64,000 nt of DNA, taken from the NCBI RefSeq assembly GCF_018446385.1, contig NC_055996.1, positions 128,574,532 to 128,638,531 of the forward strand, read 5' to 3'. A program made the translations under genes and the position numbers. Below the pieces are notes generated by a model. It was not told the DNA's origin, did no database searches, and was given only the letters and a program-made list of their open reading frames with translations. The stretch's first letter is position 1; each line of letters begins with the position of its first letter. Shown here piece by piece: positions 47,046-59,000 of this stretch. This DNA is from Zingiber officinale. Its lineage: Eukaryota; Streptophyta; Magnoliopsida; Zingiberales; Zingiberaceae.

Positions 47046-47630
47046 CTGAATAATATGAAACTAGGTCTCTATGTGTTCGTCTAGTTCTCCTGATTATATA
47101 AATGATCTGAAACATCAATTTAGTATTCGTTTGAACATAAATCATTTTTTTAAAAAATATTACTATTTAGGATGGATTTCAAAATCGATTTTTGAAAAGT
47201 CTATTTTGGGAAAAATCGTTTGATAGACAAACGATCTCTAATTGATTTGAAATTAGTTTTTATGTGTTCTTTTAATTCTCATGATTATATTCATACCCTT
47301 AAACATCAATTTGACTCAATATATTGAGAGTAATGATTTTTTGATCATGAATTAATTTTTTAAACCTATTTTTATATTTAATAAATCATTGCTCTTAATA
47401 TATAAGTCAAATTGATGTTTGAGAACATTAATATAATCAACAGAACTAGATGAATATCTAGAAACTAGTTTTATTTAATTCTAAGATATCTAGGTTTTGA
47501 AATTAATTAGATCAACCGATTTTGATCGAAATAGACTGATGAAAAAATAATTCGACAAAAAATATCAATTCTATTTGGACATATATGATTTTATCATTTT
47601 CCAACTTATCTATATACTTTGATAATTTAA

Positions 47631-48380
<750 letters not shown>

Positions 48381-49766
48381 GTTTCTCATGAAATTAGGTC
48401 TTTGAATTCCATTTAGCTTTATGTGTTTACCAAATTTGTGCTAGAAAACCTGATACTCGAAGTCTTTCGTTAGTTCTGATTTGTTCCTGTCGAAGATATT
48501 TTGGATTTTGAGTTATTTGGTGATTAGAACTTGTTCTAATGTCCATGTGGTTTTTAGTTTTTTATCCATTTAGAAGTGATTGAATTTGTCATCTCTCTAG
48601 TCCCGTAGCTATAGGAATTGTATGTCTTGTTTGTGAATGCTAGATTTGCCATCTCTTTTAAGTCTTAGTTCAAACGCAGCATGTTGATGCGGACATTGAA
48701 CTCACTGTGTTCACTGGTTGGAATGGCATATATTCACGAGATAAGCTGCAAATTAATGAATTTCTACGTAGAGTAATTTGGTGGGGATGAGAGCGAACTT
48801 CAAATTAGTGAATCTACGGAGTATAATATAAATTGGTGGGCATCAAAAGCTTAGAAATGAAGGAAGGAGGATTGCATGATGTGTCTACCAGAACAAAACC
48901 AAAAGTTAAATCGAAAGAGAAACTACACATGCAATAAAACAGCAAGTTTTCTTAGTTTGGTTAATCAACAGGAAGTGAAATTGTACTGATAAAGAATGGG
49001 AAAAAATGCTGATGATATTCAGGTATCCATCAAGTTCACTTGCCAGATTAAAAGTGCGTGTTTGATTTGTCTTTTGGCTTGTGAAACATTTGATTGAGAA
49101 GAAATGATCACAAAACACTAGATATATCCAACAAAAGAAGAAATATGTTGGCTTATCGATATCACTAGGGCCCTTTGTTAGATGACAGTAGATATATCGA
49201 ATAAAATAAGGAACATGTTGGCTTGCCAATATGAATAGACTCTATATAAAGTTTTAAAATAACAGTAAAAACCGAAGAGGAAGATATCGATCAAGGAGGA
49301 CTTGTTGGCGAGGTAAGACATGGGGTGTTAGAAGACCGAGTGTTCGTGAGGTGAGGTGAGGTGGAGGGGATTAGAAGGAGCATAGTTGATTCGTTGATTT
49401 GCTGTGTATGGTAAGAAATGGTGTCTAGTTGTGTGTGTGAGAGAGTTTCATCAAGATATGAAACATCCAATAAGTCGTCTTATTAAAAAAGAGAAGAAAA
49501 AATTATATACATCGTGTTTGACTAAACATCCAAACTATGCAAACACTTAAAACATGACATATCAAATTAAAAGGAAACTTCCAATCAATGAACTTTATAT
49601 TAGTAGACTCTTCTCCATCCTACCGCAATGGTATTTACACCGCCTTTACAATTTCCTTACCATCCTCCCAAACAATGACACCATGAACAAAACTGCTCTA
49701 ACTGCTCTTTTTTACTCTGCAAACTTTCATCATCATTATTTACACGAACCTGCGTGTAGCGATCGA
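48381..49766. other. Spacer between RPS27a and PP2C 3' end
   Basis: AT-rich. Contains the RPS27a 3' UTR on its left and the PP2C 3' UTR on its right. No other gene was recognised. Confidence 0.5.
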
Positions 49767-51668
49767 TCAGTTGTTACCGTTGTTACCCATCCAGCTTCTA
49801 AGGTTACAAAGGGCCTCTGCTGACAAGGTCTTGCAGTACCTCAACCTCTGCTGCTGTTGTTCGTCAGGAGATGAGGCAGAGTGGCGGTACTCGTCCGAGA
49901 AGCACACGATAATCACAGTGAGGTTGTCGAATGTGCTGAGACTTAGTGCCTCCATGACAAGTTCCCTCGCACACCGCTCAGGGTTGTCGTGCCGTCTCAG
50001 ACCTTTGCGGACGGAACTCACTGCACTTTGGCTCGACATGACGTCCCAGATCCCATCGCAGCCGATGATTAAGAACTCATCGTCCTCTGTCAGGATAATG
50101 TGTCTGAATTCTGGTTCAGCGATGAGAGGAGAAGGAGAGCCTCGGGGCATTTTCAAGTCCCAGTCACCGAGGGCTCGGCTAACAGATAGGGCACCATTGA
50201 GGTACCCGTCTTCGATAAAACCACCCGATTGCTCCACCCTTGTGCGTTCAGCATCGTGGACGGGTCTATGATCTTGGGACATGTCTACTGCTTCGCCTTT
50301 CCTGCACAATACTGCTCGGCAATCGCCGGCATTGGCCACCAGCAGATACCTGTAGTAAAATGAACCAAACAGATCACACAAATGCATTGAAGATATTCCA
50401 AATTTCCAAAAAAGCAAAGCATACCTTCCAAACACCAAAGCTGTTATAGCTGTTGTTCCAGATGAGCTGCTTATGGAGCAGTCCTCAGCCAACGCGAGAT
50501 CTGCGTTAAGAAACGATTCTCTAACAGAGTTCTCCACAGATTCCACAAACACCTCATCAGCTTCCGATGCGTGAGGAAAGTTAGCATCTTGGAACAAAAA
50601 CCTAACTGCATGCTGCTTGATGTAGGCAGCTGCCTCAGGACCTCCATGGCCATCAAAAACCTGCATAGAAGTGGGAAATTCACATTACTAGCTAGGAACG
50701 AACTTGCATAGCCATTCAATCAAATAGGGACCCAATACTTGCCCCGTAGAAGGCACTAGGAGTGGGACACCTAAAGAGGGAGCCTAGGTGCATTTTAAGA
50801 TTGTCGATGCGAATATGTTCGTCTTCCATGAATTTTCGGGGTCCAATGTCTGCAAAGCTTCCAGACCGAATGCTAGGAACAAACCGAAGTGATTCTACTG
50901 ATGATATGCCATCTGATGCTCCCAAATTCTGCATACATAGACAACCGAGAAAATAAACTATAGCGAGTTAGGCAATAACCTGGAGAAGAAGAAAAAGCAA
51001 GTCGGCCATTACAAAACATACTTCAAAATAGTTCTTGAACAATAAAAATTAGGAAAGACATTGTTTTCCACCCAAGTACTTTTCCTTCAGATAAACCTGA
51101 TCAACACTAACTAACTGAAAGGAAACAATATAAATAGGACCTGGATCACATCTTCAACAAAGGCTGAAGAACAAAAACCAATTCAAAGGAAAGAATACAG
51201 GTAGACACTGTATTAACATCTACATCAAACAAAGAGAAATCCAATAGTAATTGACATTCATTATGCCAAATCTAAACTAGAAGTTAATTATTTGAAAAAC
51301 AATAAATCGCCATCAAATGGCTAACAAAAAAATAACTTCACAACAGATTAGACCTCCATGGCAATCTGATCCAAAAAAAAAAGATCTATTAGGGAAAACA
51401 ACGAAGAAAACTGAAGTTAGCAAGGACAAAAGCTTACTCCGACCATCTCAGAACCGGTGACGTCAACAGCGGCCGCATCAGCTTCCGATCCCCGCTCCGC
51501 CTGGCAAAACACCGGCGAAGAAGGCACCACAGCGACCACCGCGACAGCAGCAGCCGCCGCTGCCGCTGCAGACATATCGACGATCTCCTCGATCTCCTTA
51601 GCGATGCGCCGGTACGGCACGTCGACGACGGGGATGCTCCTCTGATAATAATCCGCTCCAGCCACCAT
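49767..51668 (-). CDS. Protein phosphatase 2C (PP2C)
   Basis: A metal-dependent Ser/Thr phosphatase. Four exons, 51668-51438, 50928-50743, 50660-50425 and 50349-49767, give 411 residues with consistent phases. Metal-binding and catalytic motifs are intact: [52 protein letters not shown] with [24 protein letters not shown], and DNLTVIIV. The N-terminal 77 residues contain an Ala run (about 33-40) and look disordered. The subgroup resembles Arabidopsis PP2Cs of the DBP1/PP2C49 kind rather than the ABA co-receptor group, but this was judged from memory. The second intron, between FYG and VFDGHGG, starts with GCAAGT and so is of GC-AG type; a GT donor nearby would break the conserved frame. Confidence 0.95.
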
Positions 51669-52423
51669 CTCGAACCGAAAAGAAACTCCTCTTCTCTAAT
51701 CAATCAGCGCCGATCGAATCCGCACGTACGCAAAGAATCGACGAAATCCCTCCTCAAAATCCGAAATTGCAAAATCTCGCTCAAGGATTCTTCCCGCTAG
51801 GGTTTTCCGGCTTCCTCCTCAATTAGGGCGTCTTGCGATCTGATCTCTCTTGTTCGGTATCCTCTCGCGCAAATAATGAAAGGCAGCCGCCATCAGTTAA
51901 GTTATGTAAGGAGGTCGAAGACTACCGGCGCGAACCGGTGGGCGCGGGGAACAGTTCCGGGCATGTGCGTGTTTTCCGACGCATTCTTCAAACCGTAACG
52001 GACACGTGGCCTTGGGCGCCAGCCAATGGGCAGCGCGTTGGGCGATAAGCTTCTGGTGGCGACGACGCCGCCAAGTCTTTGACTCGTTGAACCACCCAAG
52101 TGGAGAAGGCGTCGGCCGTTGGATTGTGGAAGGAAATAAATTGGTGAAGGATCACCACCGTTGGATTGAAAAGAGACGGGTCTCTTTGGGATTCTATTAT
52201 GAAGGAAAGGGCATTTAGGGGATAATGAATTATTAGTGTGTTGGGAAGCATCTAAATTCGGGTTTATTAATTAATTTAGTTTTTTAGTTCGCACGCGGAC
52301 ACGAAACGAAGACTTTTTTTATTTGGAAAAAAATAAATCAAAAGGGCTCGTTTATTTTCCCAAACTATTAAGGTGGCCCCATTTTATTTTTTTTATTAAA
52401 AAAACATCTCATCTAACCATCCT

Positions 52424-52457
<34 letters not shown>

Positions 52458-53097
52458 ATTTCCTTTTAAATCTCACATTTAAATTCCTAATCTATTGGTT
52501 GGACGTGTTATAATAGGTATAAAATTATACCAACTATACATGTATAATAACTATAATTTTATAATTATTATAATATGAATATTATATATGAAATAATTAT
52601 GGAACTATATATATTACAATATAAATGATAAATTAACATGATTAAATTTATGTTATAATAGTTATGAAATGGTAGCTATTGTAACTTAAATATTTTTAAA
52701 TAGATTATATATATATATATATATATATATGATAATAGCTATGACACTATAAATACTGTAATATGTGTAACATTATAAAATTACGACTATAATACATCAA
52801 ATTAATTATTTAGACCGAAGATAATAATACAAATAATACTAAAAATAATTAGATAATTATACACGATTAGAAGTGAGATGAGATTTTTCTATTAAAAAAT
52901 TTAAAGCGGATGTCTTTTGATGATTTAAAAAAATAATGGGCGTCTTATTTTTTTTTACTTTTGTTTTTTTTTATCTTGAGGATTTGATTTGAAGTGCTCA
53001 GATTAATTAATTTATTATTAATAAAAAGGCGTGAAAAAAAATAATTGAGGCAGCTGTGATTTTTCTCGTCACCATGGTAAACAATGGATAAATCCAG
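51669..53097. other. PP2C upstream region and AT-rich spacer
   Basis: The first 500 bp are the likely PP2C promoter and leader. Beyond 52250 the sequence is AT-rich, with an (ATT)n microsatellite at about 52427-52457, an (AT)n tract at about 52708-52731 and tata-rich imperfect repeats between them. No gene seen. Confidence 0.5.
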
Positions 53098-53855
53098 CTG
53101 ATCCGGTAACGATGAGGTCTAATTAAAGATAGATTAAAATAAAGAAGACCGATTAATATGGAAGATAAAGTTAAGTAGGATATTTAAATCCGTCGAGTAC
53201 ATCGGGTATAGTCGAGCGGATCATGTAGTAGTGAACAAATAATATTAACTTAAGAAATAAGTAAGCCGGATCTTCCCCAGCCGAGTAAAATTGTCCTTTG
53301 ACTAAAAAAAAAGATGAGTAGTAGCTGGTCTCATCGATCAAGCACCATGCTCGATCAGACTAAGATAACTGAGGACAGTCAGGAAGTAAAAAAAGGGACG
53401 AGTCAACGGGCCTAGGGGACACTGTCAAGCGGGAGAAGCCCGGCCCGACTGAGCGAATACCGACAACCCCGTCAAATATTTATTATATCTTTTTGGGAGT
53501 TTGTGCTCTGACAGCAAGATATGTATGCTCCATAAGTAAATCGTACTTTAGAGGCCTCTAAGTTATCACATCAGAGAAATACATAGCTGCTTAAGAAATA
53601 GTATCAGGAACACTTTTTGACATATATTTTCTAAGGACATCTAGGAAAATATGTCTATATTTGGAAAGGCGTACACGCACACTGCAGTGACACTATAAAA
53701 GTGGCTCTCATATATAGGGAAAAATATACGCAACTTTATTTTCTATATCTCTTAGCTACAGTTTTTCATTTCTTAAGATCATAGGAGATTGATATGAACG
53801 TCGGAGCATCAACACCAGGAACCCCTTTTATATATATATATATAGTAACTAAAGT
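53098..53855 (+). repeat. Possible decayed LTR of Tat-like type
   Basis: The stretch opens tgatccggtaacga, like the Tat LTR start at 25874. It carries ctataaaagtgg near 53693 and ends with the phrase gaacgtcggagcatcaacac, similar in layout to the Tat LTR end. Target repeats were not found. A fossil remnant at best. Confidence 0.4.
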
Positions 53856-53907
53856 CAAATACCTGACTTCCTACCATCCCGGAGCATCTCATCAGTGTTG
53901 TACGGTA

Positions 53908-54631
53908 AAAAAAAATGATAATCTCAGTTAGCCTCATTGACTATCTCTGGGGTGATCGGTCCGGTCCCACGGAAGTTTTTCACCGGCCACCAAGGTAAAT
54001 CAGGAAGCACACGCGGCATCCAACCCAGACGTCTAGCATCCTTTGATTGTACTCTTCATTTGGAGGGAAATTCCTGTAAATACGCCGTAGCTAGGGATCG
54101 AACCAAAAATGATAATCCCAGTTAGCCTTATTACTATCTCTGGGGGTGACCGGCCCGGTCCCACGGAAATTTTCCATCGGCCATCAGGGTAAATCGGGAA
54201 GTGCACGCGACGGCCATCTCAGAAACTCAACATCCTTTGATTACGCTCCCCGTTTGGAGGAAAAATTCTTGCATATACGCCGTAGCTGGGGTTCGAACCG
54301 CGAGTATCTGGGAGACAACCTGAATATCCTACCGCGACACCATAACCCCGGGGACATAGCCATTAGGTGGTGGTAAAACATCACAAAAATTATAATCTCA
54401 GTTAGCTTCATTGACTATCTCTGAGGGTGATCGCCCCGGTCCCATGGAAGTTTCCCACCGGCCACCAGGATAAATCAGGAAGTGCACGCCCAACTCAGAC
54501 GCCCAGCATCCTTTGATTTCGCTTCCCATTTGGAAGAAAATTCCTACAAATACGTCGTAGCTGGAGATCGAATCATGAATACCTGAGTGATAATTTAAAT
54601 GTCCTACCGTAGCACTATGCCCTATCATTCT
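53908..54631 (-). mobile_element. Train of three related SINEs inside one direct repeat
   Basis: Three minus-strand copies of one tRNA-derived SINE lie head to tail (about 53915-54102, 54103-54360, 54385-54631). Each begins at its left with an A-run (a T-tail on the element strand) and contains gactatctctg, ccggtcccac and ggccaccagg-like blocks. At least the middle copy has a near-perfect box B (gggttcgaaccgc, near 54289) and a box A-like end. The whole train is bracketed by an identical 27-bp direct repeat at 53881-53907 and 54632-54658. Confidence 0.75.
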
Positions 54632-54670
54632 GGAGCATCTCATCAGTGTTGTACGGTAGCAATATGATAA

Positions 54671-54886
54671 GCCCCACGGGGTTATCTGGAGCGGTTAGTG
54701 CGTAGAAGCTTGTCACTTGAGAGCGTGGGTTCGAACCGCGGGGTAGTCAGGGCATAATTCCCTGGTCCCTGTGCACCTCTTCCCACTGCGCACTAACTTC
54801 TCCAGCTATTATGATTTACCTCTCTCATGAAGACTTTGGGCGTGGTGAGGTGGGAACACTGGGGATGAGCGATGTCGCCTTTTGTC
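54671..54886 (+). mobile_element. tRNA-derived SINE with perfect 18-bp target repeat
   Basis: A 216-bp unit between two copies of acggtagcaatatgataa (54653-54670 and 54887-54904). Box A-like gagcggttagtgcg (about 54690) and an exact box B gggttcgaaccgc (about 54729) follow the 5' end gccccacgggg. It belongs to a different SINE family from the adjacent minus-strand train. Confidence 0.85.
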
Positions 54887-54904
54887 ACGGTAGCAATATG
54901 ATAA

Positions 54905-56013
54905 AGTCGTTGATAATAGATGAGGTGAGAGAAACGTGGATTTTTGGGTTTAGTGGCAGAATCCCCAAGGCAAAGTTGTCGGTTCCCGAAATTTCACGGA
55001 CACGGAGTTGAGAAGCTTCCAGCTGATCGAGGAAGCGCCCGCCCCAGTCTTCGATAGATTTGGTCAGCATCCACGTTGATTCAGTCAGTATTCATACTTG
55101 TAATAAAGATTAAATATCTTATTTTGATAATACTGAAATTTTAGTATTTATTTCCTTTGAGTCTCGTCGCTGACATCTGAGATCAGGTTTGGGTGCTGTC
55201 ACGGGGTGTGAAAACTAATCATTTGCTTCGCTGTCGGCAAGGCATGAGAGGGGCAAGCCAAGTGTGTCTGTGAATCATTCAACAGCCCAAGAACATTTTT
55301 ATTTTATACTGATTAATTTTATAAATAACCCAGAAAATTAAATAGTAATACTTGAGAGACTATACGAACATCCTACCACTGCACCATAACAATTCAACAT
55401 TCCAATTTACTATCCCACTAAAAAAACTAACCTGTAATATATCAAAGAACAATTTGAATATGGATATGGATGGTATCACGTTTTGATAAATATCAAATAT
55501 TTCTTTAAGTTGATTCAAAACTAAGCATCACAAGGCGAATGAATTCATTTGATATGGAAAAAAAGGGAAACTAAATAAATTGCTTTACTTCTATTAGTCA
55601 ACAAATTAATAATCAAACATGAAAACTTGCATTGCAATGAACAATTATCATTAATAATAGACTTGTATTTTCAGATCAAGTCTTCAAAACCCAACTTTAA
55701 TGAAGGCAGATTTGAAACCCATGCCATGATAATAACTTCTGAAGTCTTTACCAGTTGGTCACCAACCAGTTCATTGATAACCTTGTCTGCAAGATTATTT
55801 TGTATTTATTTATGGCTCAAGTTTTAGAAAATTTGAGGTTACAGTGTGTCAAAGTTGGACAAGTTATTACAATCACACATGCAACAAAGCGCCAAAGTTG
55901 AAAGGAGGACAAAGAAAGACAAGAATCACAAGATATGCCAGAAGATCTTAGTACCAAAGTTGAAAATAGAGTTAAACACAGGAAGCCGATCGAGATATTA
56001 GTTGAAGTGGTCA
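54905..56013. other. Spacer between SINEs and DRM3-like gene 3' end
   Basis: AT-rich, with no recognised gene. The right part is the probable 3' UTR of the methyltransferase gene. Confidence 0.5.
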
Positions 56014-59000
56014 TCAGTTGTTTCTCCTCATTGTACTTCTCACTCTTTGGAACACACGAACAAATTCAAAAAACAGGTTTTGGTCCATTCCCATCATGCT
56101 ACTCACATTAAAGCCACCCAAAACGTAAGGGCCAGGGTTCCCACCAAGAATGAGATCAAAACCACCAAATTTTTGGACAAAGCTTTCAAGCACCTGTGTT
56201 GTCAACTTTTCGATTCCTCCAATCTGTATCAGCTCACCGGATTGTCTGGTACATTGCCACCATCTCTTCATGATCTTTCTATTGACTTCAGATGCTTCTA
56301 CCGAGACAACACATTTAAGATGAATACCAAGTCGGTGCAAGGCAACTTCAGCACCACCTATACCGCTGTAGACAGATAACACTCTCATTCCATCTGGAAA
56401 TTGAGCCTTCAAAGGTGAAAAGTAATAACCAAGTGTATCAGTCTGAATACTGAATTTGAGTGCTCTAAGTCTTTCATGAGGCTCTAGTTCAAAAATTTGA
56501 GTATGATTCCTTGGATAACCTAAAATGCACTCAACTTCTTCAGGTTCAATGGGAGTCAATTTGTATTTATCCACCCACATCAGGTTTAATGTTTTGCATT
56601 GGTGAAGAATTTTCATTTGTTGCTCTTTGGAAACCATTCCTTGTGAATCAATCATAATCTTTCTTAGCTGCTCGAACACCAAAGGAACAACTTTCTCAGT
56701 GTTAATGCAGCTCAACTGTTTCCGAGTATCCCACGAGGGCCACCACTTTCTAGTATGAGGCAATGCATCTTGGAGAGTCATGGGAGGCTCAGGGAGGATC
56801 TTAAATCTTCTTTCCTTTGGGAGATTGTGCATATAACCTTCTTTTCTTATGAAAGCTGAAAAGTATTGGCAATTCCCCAATTCTGGTTCAGTACCATACA
56901 GAAATCCTGAAAGCCTTCTCCATGTTTCTTCTGATATATCCACAACATTTGCATAGAAAAAATAAGGTAACTTGGACTCAGTTGCACGAACATTTCCATT
57001 TGGATTAGGCATCTTTCTTTCAGGAAATTCCTCCTTCACACATGATGAACCTGACTTCCCATACTCACCATAAGGATAAGGTTTACTCTCTGATGCTGAC
57101 TCCCATTTAGGATGCTGTGCACCATGACTGAAAAATGTTTCATCATTCAAAATTGTACCTCTGGCCTTTTTCACTCTTACCTTTTCTTCATAGTCATAAG
57201 GGTCATAATTGGAACTTGATGCATTGGATTCCCAAGTCCCAGATGCAGAATAACCAACTCTGGTTTCTTCTGCAACATCTTCAATATAATCTGATTCAGC
57301 TTTTATGTTATTTCCAACAAAACCTGGACCCTATACAATAAGAGGAAAGAGCTTATTGATAAGAAAATTATATTTAGACATATTTGAAAAGATTTCAGGG
57401 ATTGAATCACTGAGCCAAGAAATCTCTATTCATAGGTTTCGTATTATCAAATACAAAGCACATAGATGATTTATAAGTGACCAAAGAGAGAGAGGTAATA
57501 ATTTAAAGTTAATATAACGATGTACATGGAAGGATAAAGAAACCCTATTGCCATTAAAAAAGGGCCACGATGTAAGTAATTATTTTCATATTCTTATGAA
57601 GTTCTCTGCTTACATCCAATTGATCATGGAAAACAAGTATCTTGTCATTAAGAAAAATTCAGAGAACTGCGAGCTGCTCAAATAACCAATCAAAAAACAA
57701 AATATAATGATTTTTTTTAAAAAAATCATGAACTATGTAATTAATTAACTTGTTAATTTTAAGAAAAAAAAATCACCTGTGTTTTTAACTTGTCCCGCCT
57801 CACAAAAATTGAATCAGCAAGCTTCTGTACAGAAACTTCTGAACCTGAAATTTTACAAGTCTTAGTTTGGAAGTCACTTGAAGACTTATTCTTCACCTCT
57901 CAGGAAAATGGCACAAAGATTTATGAATTTCATTCAATTAGAGAAAACCTATAATATATAGGTACAAGCTGATACAAAATAGGAATTCTGTTTTATTGTA
58001 AGTTTTGATTTATAAGAACCTATTTTGGTAAGATCTCCTATTTAGGTCAAGAAATTTTTAAGTGTTGTAAGATAGTAATTGTTTTAATTTTAGGGGGTTA
58101 AATAGTTTAGTACGTTTTCGCTTAGTAGATAGAGTGGTCTTGGTAAGAGTTCAATTTAGATTGGCCTATTTCCTAATTCGCAATTTGATTATTTACTAGT
58201 TTGCTTAAGTTACAGTTATAAAATAGGTAAAAAATTCTCCAATGTATGATCATGTTTCAATTCAATAAAATTTCCTCTTGTTTAGATCTCTATGTGATAA
58301 TTCTGAGTGACACTTGTGCTACATCAAACGGACACCATCATTCGCTGAGTTTATAATAACATGAATCTTTTGAGTGCATCCACACAACAATTCCATCGCA
58401 TTAACAGTTGTATATATAGAATGGATATGAAATGATGCCCATCAAAACAACCATAGTTTAAAACCAGTATAATTAGAAAGAAAACCTTTAGGAATCCTGA
58501 TTACAGTATTACTTTATGGAAAGAAGCCATCTACTGATTATGCTCAGGTCAGCAGTTGAGTCCCCGAGTTTTCAGAGATAAAACTTGGACCAGTAGCTTG
58601 TACCTTCTAAAGATGATAAAGCAAAATAAGACATTTCCTTTCCTAAACATGACTAATAAGAAGAGATGAGCATTGACTGGGCAGGTACAAGGTAAACTCG
58701 ACACATCAACAATTTGCTGAACATCCTTGTTTATAAGCTCAATTACATACCAGTGTAAATGTTCCAGGTAAAAGCTCGCAGTGAACAAGGCAAAGTTGGT
58801 TACTTAGAGCCTTAAACAAAATACGTTCTTCAAAGAACTACGAAGTTAATCAAGAAAAGATGAAACTAAAACTAATAGCCACATGTGTATTGCAGCTCTA
58901 ATCATAACATATACTTGCATTTTCATTAAAATAATTACATAACTAAGATCATGCGATTTAATTTGTATAATTCACCCATATGAAAGAGATAGCATTCATG

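Larger units (their letters stand above)
43610..47540. repeat. Array of alternating inverted repeats (foldback-like)
   Basis: The phrase ctctaggtccatcagc and its complement gctgatggacctagag alternate along the region (about 43798, 44018, 44395, 44443, 44698, 45883, 46165). They bracket hairpins built on aatcgattc / gaatcgatt and separate AT-rich arms (ctcaaatatcaatttgac and its inverse). The pattern suggests several copies of one long foldback repeat in tandem. No coding sequence is seen. The array is broken by a solo LTR (44924-45877) and another repeat (46190-47045). Confidence 0.65.

Noticed and set aside
55627-55827. Short plus-strand ORF downstream of the DRM3-like gene
   Set aside because: No domain, AT-rich composition and no supporting context.
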